In this document: positions 38,244-51,511 of the stretch, in pieces
Layout of the letters: the number at the start of each line of letters is the position of its first letter
Position numbering within the stretch: the stretch's first letter is position 1
From: Lichtheimia corymbifera B2541
Lineage: Eukaryota; Mucoromycota; Mucoromycetes; Mucorales; Lichtheimiaceae
Assembly (NCBI GenBank): GCA_000697475.1
Contig: JNEU01001109.1
Span: 32,772 to 96,771, forward strand
Direction of reading: 5' to 3'
Length of the DNA stretch: 64,000 bases
Notes under the pieces: model-generated
Databases searched by the model: none
Seen by the model: the letters and a program-made list of their open reading frames with translations, nothing else
What the model was told of the DNA's origin: nothing
Translations under genes and position numbers: made by a program

Positions 38244-40093
38244 AGAAAATGATACCACATTATTTGTATAGTATATATCCCTTGTCGAATAGTAGTAGTA
38301 GTAGTATATCCCAATGGTTTTACTGCATAAAAGTCGAGTGTACCCCTCCGACATTATTGGACGATGGTGCCACGGCAAATGTGTGGCGTCGCACATGGTT
38401 TACATGTCCTGAGATGGCGTATCTCACATGCTATAATTAAGTGATCAATAGATTTCATCTACTTTGATGTATACAGCTTCAAGTCAAACGCGAGCATCGG
38501 CGATTGTTATGTGCCGGCGCAATGTTTGCTTTTATGCGGAGATGTCCATCTCCGCTTAACAGTGTGTGTAATGATGCAAAATGGGAGAAATTTACAGTAC
38601 AATAAAGCACAGGAGAGGAAAGTAACATATTTATGGAAACGTGCTCTCCTTTGGTAAACAGCAAGATGGCATGCCATTTAAGCTTTTTGTCCATCCTCGG
38701 TAAAACGGTCAATGGAAAATAGCCTTTATGGGTCAAAGATGTTGTATGTTGTATGTCACCACCCATTTGAGAGTGAGAGAGAAAAGAAAGCCCAAAGATG
38801 TGAACCATCTGATTGGAGGATAATCTAGGCCAATGACAAGATGAATATGATATACACTGACCTGCGTTATGCCAAGACGACAAACGATCCAATTACAAAC
38901 AGTGAATGATGCCATGGGCAGCCAGCATCCCAGCTGAGATCCCTTCAGATTTGGGCAAAAAGGGATGGTGATACACGGTCGAGTAGTACTACATTGACTT
39001 TCCTTTTTTGATGACAGCCCATTTCACATATACCAAATCCACCCTGGGTACCAACAAAAATCGCAGCATGCCTCTACATTGGGGCTGGATTCAATTATGG
39101 GACATACGAGAGTAATGTGTTTCTAGGAGGGCAGGTCATCAGGTGCAGCAGCTGTCAGAATGTGTTAATGATAGTAGTACGCTTATTATGCAGGGAACAA
39201 AGAATACCCTACTGCTGCTCCCTTCCTTCGATGATGGGAAGGATGGATGCCAGCTGTTTCAAAGCAACAACGCCCTCTGTCACACAAATACAGCTTTCGG
39301 CTCGGCTGGCTCAAGAGCAAGGATAGGTTTTAGATATAACAACACGATATATATGTACTTGTCAAAGTGTGGCTGTGTATTATCCGGCATGTAGGTAACG
39401 AGCTAAACCTGGCATGGTCGACGATTACGCATTGATGATGATAACGATCCATGAGAGCATCAAGAAGGCTTAGATATGGAAGTTTCTCTTGCGAACCGAG
39501 ATAAGCATCATCCGACAAGGTAAAATGTATTATTCGTCCCTATTCTAGCTCGACCATTTACAAGTTTATTTTCCCCTGGATGATGATGAAGAGGAAGATG
39601 GTGATGGATTCTCGTTCATAGCAAGCAGGGAGGAGGAGGCAATTGACTATTTTTAAATGAAATGAGGTGCACTGTGGCTTGATGGATAAAGAACAAGAGT
39701 AGATACCAAAACCTAAAAATAGCGGCCCTTTCGCTTTGCTGTACGCCCTGAAGCCTAATTTTGTGTTCGCAAACTTTTGTTTCCATGGGCGATCTCATTT
39801 CAGTATCAGAATCAAACCCACCCTTCCTCCTCCCCTCTTCTTTTTCCTCTCGAGCTCACTTTTAGTGATCGTATCATTACCCCCACCTCTTTTTATATAT
39901 ATCTCTCGTTTGATCTGAGCAAGAACGAGTGTGTCATTTCATTCGACCACGCGACAGAGAGTTATTAAGAGATCCACCACCAGTACCACTTAGCTGACAC
40001 TAATACATTTGCAACAACAACAACCACCTTTTGTTTCACACGGACCATCCTTTATTCATTCAACAACAACAACTCACACGCACACACATAGCC
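38244..40093. other. Intergenic region between the RRT8-like and tetraspanin genes
   Basis: About 1.85 kb, the longest gap in the gene-rich part. It has a short (TAG)n run near 38,290 and pyrimidine-rich leader sequence before the tetraspanin ATG. The 137-codon frame at 38479-38892 on the minus strand has no recognisable features. No gene is supported. Confidence 0.45.
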
Positions 40094-41386
40094 ATGAGCA
40101 ACAGCAACTATGAAATGGGGCACCTGCCAGTGCCGACCCAACCCAACCACCCACAACAACGATTCTCTAGTGAAGCCAACTCGCCATGGGATTCAGTGGA
40201 AGACTTGCCTGAGCCTGTATTGCCATGGATGAGATCCGAATCGCGTCACTCATTTGGAGCGTCATCACGCAGTTCGGTGGAATCCAATAGTTTACACGTG
40301 ATGAAACGATATGTGCCTGATCCTGATCAAAAGAAGCGCCAGATTTGGACAAAACGAAAGTGGTGGATCCTTTTCTCAAATACTTTGGTAAATGTCTCCT
40401 ATTTTGGTCTTTTATCATTCATCTAATATGGGTGTTGTTTTAGTTGTTCTGCTATGGTCTGGCCATCTTGCTCTATGCACTCTTGACCTTTTTCAAATGT
40501 AAGATTGAGTATGAAGGATGTAGGATGGATGGAGTGATTGATTTTGTTTGTGTACATAGTCTATCTCCGAGCTGATGTCGTGATTGTGGGTGAACGCATG
40601 ATTCTTAATGGTATGTATGCGACTTGTAAGGGGGAGAAAAGGTTACAATTCCTGACACAACAACACCATAGTCATTACAGCCACAGGTGTCATTTGTCTA
40701 TTCTCCTCTTTGCTGGGCTTTGTCGGCATTATGCTGAATCATCGAGGTATCCTCACCATCTACAACCTGTTTATGTGGGTTTGCTTTGGTATGATCACTG
40801 CCATTGGTTACATTGCTTACCGAAAAGCCAAGTGGAACATTGAGGTGGGTACATTTGCTTTCATTATGGGTAAAAAAGACCAGGACATTCATGGCGTGGC
40901 TCTCTCTAATAATAGGGTAAATTGTCGTACCAATGGCATTACGACCTCACCACCGATGGAAGAGCAAGAATCCAGGCCAATGTAAGTTGCGTCCCCTCCT
41001 TCTACTATTGTTCAATGCGTGTGTAACCTTAATCCCTCTTTGTATATCTTCAGCTTCACTGTTGTGGTTACAAGTCATTCACTGATTTCCATGAGCGATC
41101 CAACAAGTGTTTCCCTCGCACCTTGTTGCCAGGTTGCAAGTTCAAGTACCAAAACTTTACAAAGGACTTTCTCAAGTATACGTGGATTACAGCGTTCTCT
41201 CTCCTCCCATTGCATCTCTTTGTGCTCGTGTCGGCGTTGCTTTGTGCCAACCATGTGAACCGCCAATTCGGCAAGAACCTGCCTCCCAAGATTTATCGCT
41301 TAGACTATCAAGGCATTGTGGCTGGTACACCAACTGGAAGTTCCGTCAATTTGCATCGCGATGGCTTGCAGCAAAGAAACGTCTAG
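40094..41386 (+). CDS. Tetraspanin (fungal TSP2/TSP3-like)
   Basis: A four-span membrane protein that organises membrane microdomains. Several small exons. The N-terminal about 95 residues are serine/proline-rich and cytosolic. Membrane segment 1 spans WILFSNTLLFCYGLAILLYA and LLTFF; segment 2 VITATGVICLFSSLLGFVGI; segment 3 ILTIYNLFMWVCFGMITAIG; and segment 4 FLKYTWITAFSLLPLHLFVL. The large outer loop between segments 3 and 4 has the tetraspanin hallmark: CCG in LHCCGYKSF followed by PGC in LLPGCKFKY. This matches basidiomycete/mucoromycete TSP2-type proteins. I placed the start at 40094 as the first ATG of the frame; the leader before it is pyrimidine-rich with CAACAA repeats. The protein likely acts at the plasma membrane; partners are unknown. 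Confidence 0.8.
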
Positions 41387-42659
41387 AAAAAAAACAGAAC
41401 TATTTATTCCTCCTCCACCTCTCCTCCTAGCTATCTTCATTTTGTATCCTAGATCCCTGTCAGCCACATGCACATAGATGGAAGGTGGGTGAAAGAAAAA
41501 AAGAACCTCATCCTTTGATGCTCTCTTCCATACTCATAATTACCCCATCTCTGTTATTTGTCCACGCCGCCACCATTTCGCTCTACTCCTCCTCTTTCTC
41601 ACTCACTTGTTTTTATCATTGTCATATTCCAATATCCCTGAGTCATGTCCTCCTTCCCGTTGCATCAAGGACTAGCTTATACATAATACAATTAAAAACC
41701 CATTTCCTATATGCGTCAAACCACCGTTTGTGTCAAATCGAGACGTCATGTTAGAATATTATCGCACGTATGACTATTGTGGATTTTGTCTTTATATCAG
41801 CGTACTTTATTTGATCAAAGGGTGTTGTGTAAATACATGATTTGAGATGAGATGGTAAGCTCAGTGCCTCTGAAAAGTATCGCTTTCAAAAGGATTCCTG
41901 TTGCAATAATAAAGTGGATGATTTGGAGGCAAAACGAGGTACTCATTGTTTCCAGGATCTCGCGATATGCTTGAACGGAGCATAGTGAAACATGGAGCTA
42001 TTATCAGGACAAGCCATTATTGGCTGGATTTGGATCAGAGTGAAGAAGGGGTCGGCATGATGAGTTTAATAAAATCCGGGTTTTGCATGATGACAGGTAT
42101 TTGCATGTGATAGCAACAGCTGCTCCTGCTATTGATAGATTGTGTGCGATCTCTATGCTGAGCTTCTCACTGGTGGTATATACCCAGCGGATGGTGCATG
42201 TTCCTTTAACGATGACGACGATGTTCCCATTATTGGCCATGTATCCGGAGCAGCGGTTCCGGGTTATCCTTTTGTGTCACCATGGCAACGATGATAATGA
42301 GACCAAAACATGCCATTATATATGAAGATACAAAGAATATGTCATTTGGAGAAAGAGTCCCTAAGAGTGTTTCCCATTGCATCAATACAAAAAAAAAAGC
42401 TTGATCAGCAAGCAGATACGAAAGTGTCAAAATTGCTTGGCGGGCTCAACGCATCGGGTATCCTAAAATAACATGCGGACCGAGGGTGCAAATGTATGTG
42501 ATCCGGTGACACACATGAGCTGTTGTGTGTTGTTGTGGCTGCAGCAAAAAAGTACAACGTCCATAACAAACATACACAATCGGTGGGTCTTCTTTATTTT
42601 CTTTTTCTTCTTTCTTCTTCTTCTTCTTTACATCTACAACAACTTTCACCTTTGCAACG
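41387..42659. other. Intergenic region between tetraspanin and MARVEL genes
   Basis: About 1.27 kb with no supported gene. A TTC-rich leader (about 42590-42640) precedes the MARVEL start. Open frames are short and not conserved in appearance. Confidence 0.5.
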
Positions 42660-43951
42660 ATGGGTCAGTCTTTCAACATTGAGCTACCTGTCTCAGTGCC
42701 TGCTGGTCTTCCCCAGTCCAATACAATCAAATCAATCTTTCATATCCTTCAAGTCCTTTGCACGTTTATCACAGTATGCGTGATTGCGTCCGTCATTTCA
42801 ACTGAAATGAAGTTTTACGTATGTATCTTCTTCTTTCTTTGTGTGTGTGCCATATCTATTCAAGCTGTTGTGCTCACACTATTTGTCTACAAAGGGATCC
42901 AGTCAATCAGGGCCCAACTGGACACTTTTTGTCGCGTTGTCAAGTCTCGCTGTTCCTATTGGCTTGGTCGTGTTTCCATGGATCTATGATAAACAAGGCA
43001 AATTCCGTCGTCTTGGCAAGTTCTGCTTGAAGCCACGAACAAAGTAAGGATCACATTCAAGTGCACATTGAATTACAACCTGTAAGGGCTCATACATGTT
43101 TCTTTTTTCTCCTATATTGCACGTAGCTTGATCTTTACAAGCTTTTACACGGTATTCTGGGCCACTGCTGGTATAGCCATGAGCGTCCATTCAGGCGATC
43201 CTGATAACTGTACTTTGTTTGGTGACATGCGTGAAGAGTACGGTGATGAATATACAAATGCTTGGCCGACACAGGTAATGTAAATTATATTCAAGGATAT
43301 ATACATGGTATCTAATATTGCGCGTAGTGCACTAATGCCAAGGTGGCAGCAGGATTTTCATGGACGACCTGCTTTCTATGGCTAGGATCGTTGGTGTGTA
43401 CCTTGATTATATTTTGGAAGGAAAAGCAAACGATCCAGCAAAACCTCAAGGAACATGAAGCAAATAAGCAAGCAGTGCTTCAAATGCAACAACAAGAGAT
43501 GAATAATGAGGACATGTACGACGAGCCCGTTGTACCTGGAGGTGGACGAAAAGGCGATTATGCAGGCTATTATGAGGAAGATGATATGCGACCTCAATCA
43601 TTTGAACAATCGCGTCCATTGCATCAATCTCCTCCCCCTCCAGCCCATCATGGTTCACCTTTTGGTCAACATCAAGAAAAGCATGATTCCTATGGTGGTG
43701 GTGGTGGTGCCTCTCCTTATCAACAATACGACCCTTATCCAGAACATAATGCTGCTGCTGCTGCACACCCTTCGCCCTTTGACGATTATTATGCACATCA
43801 TTCGCCAGAGCCACCCATGGCACAACAACCTTACACTGTGCCAAGCCCGCCACAACAACATGGTGGTTCGTTCACACCCATGCCCATGCCTGATCACACA
43901 CATTATAGTAATTCGGCATCTCCAGAAATGAACAACAACAATCGTTATTAA
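42660..43951 (+). CDS. MARVEL-domain membrane protein with Pro/Gln-rich tail
   Basis: Four exons (introns 42819-42894, 43044-43126, 43275-43327) join in frame to 359 residues. Four hydrophobic segments match the MARVEL fold: IFHILQVLCTFITVCVIASV, WTLFVALSSLAVPIGLVVFP, IFTSFYTVFWATAGIAMSVH and FSWTTCFLWLGSLVCTLIIF. The second half is a long cytosolic tail rich in Pro, His, Gln, Gly and Asn, starting with a helical KEKQTIQQNLKEHEANKQ. This is the usual build of fungal MARVEL proteins, some of which act in secretion or the cell periphery; the role is unknown. It follows the tetraspanin gene on the same strand, but 1.3 kb away, and the two are not related in sequence. Confidence 0.8.
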
Positions 43952-44085
43952 TGTAATTATTCTCTCCCCTCTACATTGTGTTTGTTCTTCATCCATTGCA
44001 TACCCTCTCCCCTCCCCTCCCCCAATCTTGATTCTCGGTCAATGTGTATAGTCATTAAAGTAAAACCCTCATTTACTATGTATGA

Positions 44086-45327
<1,242 letters not shown>

Positions 45328-45510
45328 TAACAGCATTTATGCGTCATATTGTTGTCAGCAACACGTGTCACATACATAGTCATTCCTATTCACATATGCG
45401 ATAAAGACGCAGCTATTTTTACTCGTATGAGAAGGAGGAGGAGGAGCTATAAGCAAATATTGATACTAGTGTGTGGGGGGAGAGAGAAAGAGGGTTGGTA
45501 TTCTGATTCA

Positions 45511-46593
45511 TCATTGGGGGGTCTTGGTCAAAGCCATGGCACTGTAATTTTGATGTCCTGGATCACGTTCCATCATTTTACGCATCACCTTGGCCGAGCA
45601 CTGGGGTTCGAGAGAATAATAGGTTATACATGATGAATCCATCCATCTTCTTTTTAAAACTTACCTCCATCAAATCTGTGCACTTGCCATGGTTGATGGG
45701 GAATGATTTGCGACCATCCAATTCGTACAAATGACTATCCACCTCGACAAAGCATACAAAGTGCAAGCTGATTTCTTCTTCAAGGCTGGGTGGCTAAAGA
45801 TGATGATGTGGGTTAAAAACTGACGTCATCTTTGAAGGATCATGTTCTTACCTTGGTTTGTCCTTCCTGTGCACCCGATTCATGAACATTGGCAAGTTGT
45901 TCACATCCTTCCAATAATTCAGCTCTTTCTTCAGGTGTCATTCCTTCGGCCTTGTTGATCAAATCTTGGAACAATCCGGGGCCTACACACGCACACACAT
46001 GACGTTGCGGTCAATCTCATGATTTCCTTTGTATGTGTTTACGTAAGGCACCTACCGAGTAATTCTTTGTTGTTTGCAAGTGAATGAATAAGAGCCATCA
46101 TGCCACAGGCATTGGAAATGGTTTGCTTGAAAAACATGACGTCTGGACTGATATCTTGCTCACGTTTGGTGACTCGAGCTTCTTCTTCATGTCTAAATTC
46201 TTCAGACTTTTCCGTGATGGGATAAAGAAAGATGACGGCAGCCAAAGGACGAGGGACAAAGTCCAAGAGTTCAGGATCAAAGCCTTATGGATGAATGGTG
46301 AGTGCCAACGTCAGCTTTGCATGAACCCGCTCCAAACTCACCATAAACGTCAGTGTAAGACCAATTTGGATCCATTCCATGCTTATGAGCGATCTATAGA
46401 GGATTTGTTAACCTATGCAAAAGTGATACATATTACGCTTGTCAATGCTTGACCTTGTTCCAGACCTATTGAAGGGAATAATAAGTGAGCTGCGCATAAG
46501 GTTAAAGGGTGGTCCATGGCTTACATCTGGATTTCCTTCAAGTGGCAACCATTTCAACTTTGGCTTGGATGAGTCCTGGGGCTGATCTTGCAT
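45511..46593 (-). CDS. Ubiquitin carboxyl-terminal hydrolase (UCH-L1/L3, YUH1 type)
   Basis: A cysteine protease (peptidase family C12) that releases ubiquitin from small C-terminal adducts. Several exons on the minus strand. The start [20 protein letters not shown] agrees with UCH proteins, where the 'WLPLEANP' segment follows the N-terminus. The catalytic-cysteine segment is [19 protein letters not shown]; the histidine/aspartate segment is [20 protein letters not shown] followed by [10 protein letters not shown]. The last exon gives [20 protein letters not shown] and ends MALTKTPQ, as UCH-L3 ends FNAIALSAA. The catalytic Cys, His and Asp and the oxyanion-hole glutamine are all seen. The start codon lies 545 bp from the divergent R3H gene. 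Confidence 0.93.
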
Positions 46594-47138
46594 TGCGACG
46601 AGCGTGTGAGAAAGAGAGAAAGAGAGCGTGTGTGTGTAAAGAGAATAGAAAGCGAAAAAGAAAGGTTTCAGGCGACTGAGTAAGAGACAAGCACCACGCT
46701 TTTGCTTTAAACTTGCCTCTCCCGAATGACGTTCCGTCGTCGTCCGGCCCGTGACGCGTGGGTTAAGCGGGTTAAGCATCAGCAGGCAGTGAATGGATGG
46801 GTCGGTTTCTGTTTTTGCTGTTCTTGACACTTTTGCCCTTTTTTCCAAAGCTCAACTACTCGATTGCTTCAATCCTCTTTTTCCCTTTCCTTTTTTCTTG
46901 ACGCCGGCTGATTCTCACCTCATTGTACTGCCCACCTTGTGGCATTTCATGTACACAACGAATTGACCGATTCTCCATCTCATTTCTCTCCCCCACCATC
47001 TGCACCAAAAAGCGGAAATCTACATGACAAAGAATAGATTATGGTATATATAAAAGAGCCATGTCGTTTCCAGGGCAACGATATCTCATACTGTTTTAAT
47101 GATAGTCTGTTGTCGCCACCAATTCTAGCTGTTCCGAC
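46594..47138. promoter_or_regulatory. Divergent promoter region, UCH / R3H-SUZ genes
   Basis: About 0.55 kb between two divergent starts. The UCH side has GA-rich sequence (46610-46640). The R3H side has TATATAAAAG at 47047-47056, 83 bp upstream of its ATG. Confidence 0.5.
47047..47056 (+). promoter_or_regulatory. TATA box of the R3H-SUZ gene
   Basis: TATATAAAAG lies 83 bp upstream of the ATG at 47139. Confidence 0.5.
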
Positions 47139-48294
47139 ATGACTGAGAAACAAGATGATCAACAACATTCCATAACCACCAACGACACATCCATCCCAAG
47201 TATTCGACCCATGAACAACGACTTTAATTATTATAATCGAGGTAACAACAACAACAACAACAACCCCAATCCCATAAGATATGGTCCACCTTTATTTGAT
47301 CCGATAACAGGAGAAGGAGGAGGAGTTCGACCTACGATGATGATGGGAATGGGCGGCTATCGACGATCCATGGCACATCCACAACAGCAACAACAGCAGC
47401 CTATATTTCATCCACCGCCTGCTCAATACCAAGCTATGCAAAATCGTGCCTATCAACAACCTATCATTCTATCACCATCATCCATGGGACAATCAACCCC
47501 ATTACAACAACCACCACCACCACCACCTCATTATCTTCAACAACAACAACAACTCATGGGAGACGAATCGGAATTTTCAGATGAACTCGATCCATTCATT
47601 GTGGATGTCTTGAAAAAGCAACAAGAAAGGATCTTTTTGCTCAAATTGGAAAAGGAATTGGAAGCATTTATCAACAATTCACAGTAAGTGTCGTTGTATA
47701 TACACACACACACAATGATTGACATGATGATATCAGGTTGTTCAGATTGGATCTTCCACAAATGAATTCATACCAGCGACTTTTGGTCCACAAGGTGGCT
47801 CCTTATTTCAAGTTATCGCATTTCTATGAACCGATGCGTAAATCAGTCACTCTGTGCAAGAATCCAAAGACTGCCATGTAAGTTGGAAGGGGCTGGCTCA
47901 TTCCTATCATGATGTGGGGGGCTCATTGTGTCTCTTTTTTGTTAGACCCGAGACGAGTTTTGCTCAAGTGGTGGAACCAGAAACCAAAGAACAGCCTGAT
48001 TCTGCTCCAAAGTTCAAAATCATGCGACGTAGATCTCAAGACAAGTCAGGGAATGGAAACGGACCTCGAGGAAGACATTCACCCATGTCATCATCATCCA
48101 GTGGAACGGCTACATCAAAAGAGGGCATGAATGTCGATCGTAAAAACATGACCTATGAGGAACGTAAGGCGGCCTATGAGGAAGCGCGGGCACGCATTTT
48201 TAAGGATCTTGAAGAACAACAGCAACAACAAAAGGCTGATTCTGATAAGGATTCTTCCTCTGCTGCTGAAGGAAATCCCAAACCTTACTTTTGA
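47139..48294 (+). CDS. R3H-SUZ domain RNA-binding protein
   Basis: Likely a cytoplasmic mRNA-associated protein of the R3HDM1/encore type. Three exons (introns 47684-47736, 47878-47945) join in frame to 344 residues. The first about 140 residues are disordered, with Asn, Gln and Pro runs (poly-N from repeated AAC near 47243-47262). The R3H domain follows: DPFIVDVLKKQQERIFLLKL, EKELEAFINN, then LDLPQMNSYQRLLVHKVAPY and FKLSHF, with the conserved Arg and His positions of the family. The SUZ part includes KFKIMRRRSQ and the typical MTYEERKAAYEEARARIF. A serine/lysine-rich acidic end follows. All three exons and their splice ends are clear. A direct target cannot be named. Confidence 0.9.
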
Positions 48295-48460
48295 CAGTTC
48301 ATTATGTAAAAAAAAAGCAATGCGACCAAGAATAAAAACATACACAGTATTTGATTTGACATTTGGACTTTTTAAAAAGTGGGTGGTGGTGCTTGAATCC
48401 TTTTCCACTCGCTGCTTTTTTTTTCCACACCTTCCGCTATATATATACCCCAGACTCGAT

Positions 48461-49314
48461 ATGAACCATGGCAACATACAACAATTACTGACACCACCAG
48501 AACAATTTGGCATTGTCGAGCCTGGCATTTATCGCTCGGATATGCTGCAACCTTTGCACTTTCCCTTTATTAAGGCAATCAACTTCAAAACCGTCGTCAT
48601 GTTGAGTCCCGAAATGCCCAATCGAGTCACTTCCAATCTAATGGACGAGTGTGGCATGAAGCTGGTAGGGGTTTTCAATAGGATACACTGCTTAAGGAGT
48701 GTGGCTGCTCATAAAGGGATATATGTACATGTATAGGTTCATCTTGGTATGGCCACATGGAAGCCAACACAGCCCTCCACGTGGCGACCCGTATCTGAGG
48801 AATTGATCAAGGAAGGTCTCGAGCTTATCTTGAACAAAGAAACGCACCCGGTGCTCATCATGTGCACGTAAGAGAGATCGAGTGTACACGAAAAAATGGG
48901 ATGGAATGGTAATGATGGGATGATAGATCTGGTATCCATGAATCAGGCACACTTGTTGGATGCTTACGAAAACTGGAAGGATGGAATTTTAGTTCGATCA
49001 TCACCGAGGTAGGTTTAACATGAGTCTTTCCATTTCATACTCATTTATTTATTGGGTATCATTATAGTATCGCGCCTATGCAGGAACCAAGGCCCGTTAT
49101 GTCAATGAGCAATTCATTGAATTATTCGATCTGGATTTAGTCACTCTTCCACCCAACCTCCCTGAGTGGTTAATTGATCAGCAAAATATGTTGGCAAGTA
49201 TAGGTTTTCTTTCTCATCATGGTTTACATTTGTATTCATTATCTCACTAAATTGTAGGCTGAAGAAATGGCCCAGCACGAAAAGGATGCTGCTGCTGATG
49301 GGGCTTGTAAATAG
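48461..49314 (+). CDS. OCA/SIW14-type dual-specificity phosphatase homologue, probably inactive
   Basis: Five exons (introns 48665-48736, 48868-48926, 49009-49067, 49194-49257) join in frame to 199 residues. The order fits the fungal Siw14/Oca1/Oca2/Oca4/Oca6 group: TPPEQFGIVEPGIYRSDMLQ, FPFIKAINFKTVVMLSPEMP, then LILNKETHPVLIMCTSGIHE and SGTLVGCLRKLEGWNFSSII, then YRAYAGTKARYVNEQFIELF. The P-loop is C-T-S-G-I-H-E-S-G: the cysteine is kept, but the usual arginine six residues later is a glutamate (GAA at about 48938-48940). A Cx5R phosphatase with this change should not bind phosphate normally. The last intron has a GC donor (GCAAGT); with it the total is a multiple of three. The stop is only 30 bp from the stop of the convergent carnitine acetyltransferase gene. 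A TATA-like AT run at 48439-48448 is too close to the ATG for a standard core promoter. Confidence 0.8.
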
Positions 49315-49344
49315 TAGTAGTAGTCTAATTCCTCCCTCTTTTTT

Positions 49345-51511
49345 TTATTGCTGAATAAGATACCTCTCTGCAACCTCTCCAAATTCGTCCAATACATCTC
49401 GAATGGTCTTTCTAAACATGGATGAATCAGTATCGGTATAATGGTGCCACGATGAAATGGTGGTTTGAGATGATTCTTTGCTGATGGCATAGGCTAAACC
49501 ATAACCTTCGGGCACGACAGCACCGAAACCGCCATGAGAATAATCCCCAGGAGAGATATTGGAGGTAGATAAAAGCCAATACTGTGACCCGGCAAAAGAT
49601 GGATCTGAAAACATGGCAGCTTCATCCGACTTTGCCTCTTCAGGGGTCATATGACAACGCAATCCAAGTAAATGACGATCGACACCCATACCATTACTAG
49701 CTGCTTTCATATAGTCCATGTGAGAAGCAATCGCTTTTTGCAGCAAGGCGAGCTTATCCGTCATCTATGAGAGAGAAAATTAGAAATGCAATGTCCTCAA
49801 ACAATAGCAACCAACATACCTTGACATCTTTATCTTCCCAAGCCTTGGTAAATGCTACCGTGTCAACAGAACATGAACGCACCGTTTCAGTACGACCTGT
49901 CAAAAACTTGCGAGTGGATGCAGATTCATAAGTAGGGCATGGTTTGCCGTATTGACGATAATAGGCGAGTTGATAAACCATTTGCATCCATCCATCAGGG
50001 CTGCTCTTGGCCTTTTTCATGAAGTTGGAACCATAACCAGAGTATTGTAGCAGCAAGCTGTCCATATCATTGATCAAGTTGGCAGCATTGGATTGTGCCT
50101 CACGTAACGCATCACCTGTCTCGATATCAATATTCCATGCAAGCCATGTGGGTGATTCAATTGTGCCATCGCCTTGTCCACCTGGGTTGATATAGATCTT
50201 TTCTTCACTATTACGCACCACATGACGTTCTTAGGCATATATATTCCATCGTTTCATTCCTCTTACTTACTGTTGGAGCACATAATTAAATGCATTGAAT
50301 GGGATAATCGCATCTACCGGAGAGTGCTGAATAGATGCATTAATAAAGTAATCATTTTGTCACCATCATCCCTTTTCATTACCTCGCCGTTGACACCCGC
50401 ACGACCATTGTTCTCCACAATAAGTTGGATCGATTTATCAAACCAGCGATTGCGTGCCTCTTGGCCATGAAACATGTTACGATGACTCTTATCAATGTTA
50501 TCGGGTGAGCTGTAATAGTCCAGGCACACGACAAACAAGGACGTGTCAATCGCATGAAGCGTGTCGGTGTTGGTGGGATTAGACTCAAGCTTTTGGCGGA
50601 CTTTTGCCCATGTATCCCGGTTTTCGCTGGTCATGATGCCGACAGGTGGTTGCAATTGCTCGGCCGCTGCATGATCAACCTGAGATACAACGTTATGAAG
50701 CTGACTAAAATGCATATGTTTATAAGTGTGTATGTGAATACTCATTTCCTCCTCCCCCTTGCTTACTTTTGCATAGCATTCAAGGATAGCACGTGACCCT
50801 TCCCATCAAACACAGGCACCTTGAAAAATTGATCCTTATACATGACCACCACGTGTTGTGCAGTAGCAGGCCATGATGTAATAAGAGTGTCCTTGGGCAT
50901 ACGTGCAATACGGCTTGTACCGAAAATGCCTTTGAGTTGATGCATGCAAAAGGGGCCTGAACGTGTAACATCGGGTGGGATAGCTTCCCTACGTAGGATA
51001 GGACATAAGCTCTACGTCGCCATGGTAACACCATCACCACCCGTACTTACTCGTTGATCCTGTTGGAGTACTTTACCAATTCCGTAATGAGGCCTGCTGA
51101 TCGTTGCAATTGAGCTTCACTTGCCATACCAAGGGGGACTTGTTGACTTAAGCCCTGGGGTGGGTCTTGGAACTGGTTCCACCAGTTGACATTAATCATG
51201 CTCGGTGCTCGGTATTCGAGGTATCCTTTATCAAGCCAAAGTCGATCGATCCATGAAAGACCCAACGCTGCTTCACGCTTATCGAGAGCATAAAGACGTT
51301 CCTGCAATGTTTTCCCCAAATCACTATTCACAAAACGATCCACTTTGGCACTCGCTTGTTGATATTCTTCTTGATTCAATAATGGAAGAAGACTACGCTT
51401 ATAACGCTGGGCTGTTGCCTCCAAGTCTGGAATCGGTAATCTAGGTAGCTTGGATTGGTTGTCAAACGTCTTTTGCGTAGCGAGTCCTCGGCAATGACGC
51501 ATCGTCATCAT
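49345..51511 (-). CDS. Carnitine O-acetyltransferase
   Basis: Transfers acetyl groups between carnitine and CoA, moving acetyl units between mitochondria, peroxisomes and cytosol. Minus-strand exons. The start MMTMRHCRGLATQKTFDNQS has a basic mitochondrial-type leader. Then LPRLPIPDLEATAQRYKRSL, the substrate-loading segments YRAPSMINVNWWNQFQD and GPFCMHQLKGIFGTSRIARM, DTSLFVVCLDYYSSP, then GEHSPVDAIIPFN with the family's catalytic histidine (EHS), MVYQLAYYRQYGKPCPTYES, ASTRKFLTGRTETVRSCS and GFGAVVPEGYGLAYAIS near the end. This is the full choline/carnitine acyltransferase order. The join between the EHSPVDA exon (ending near 50272) and the next exon (starting at 50229) does not resolve to a standard in-frame splice; see findings. 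It works in the same acetyl/acyl-CoA metabolism as the enoyl-CoA hydratase at 4.4 kb. Confidence 0.88.

Noticed and set aside
38479..38892. 137-codon minus-strand frame
   Set aside because: No recognisable content; likely chance in a 1.85-kb gap.
48439..48448. TATATATATA as the core promoter of the phosphatase-like gene
   Set aside because: It lies only about 13-22 bp from the ATG needed for the conserved N-terminus.
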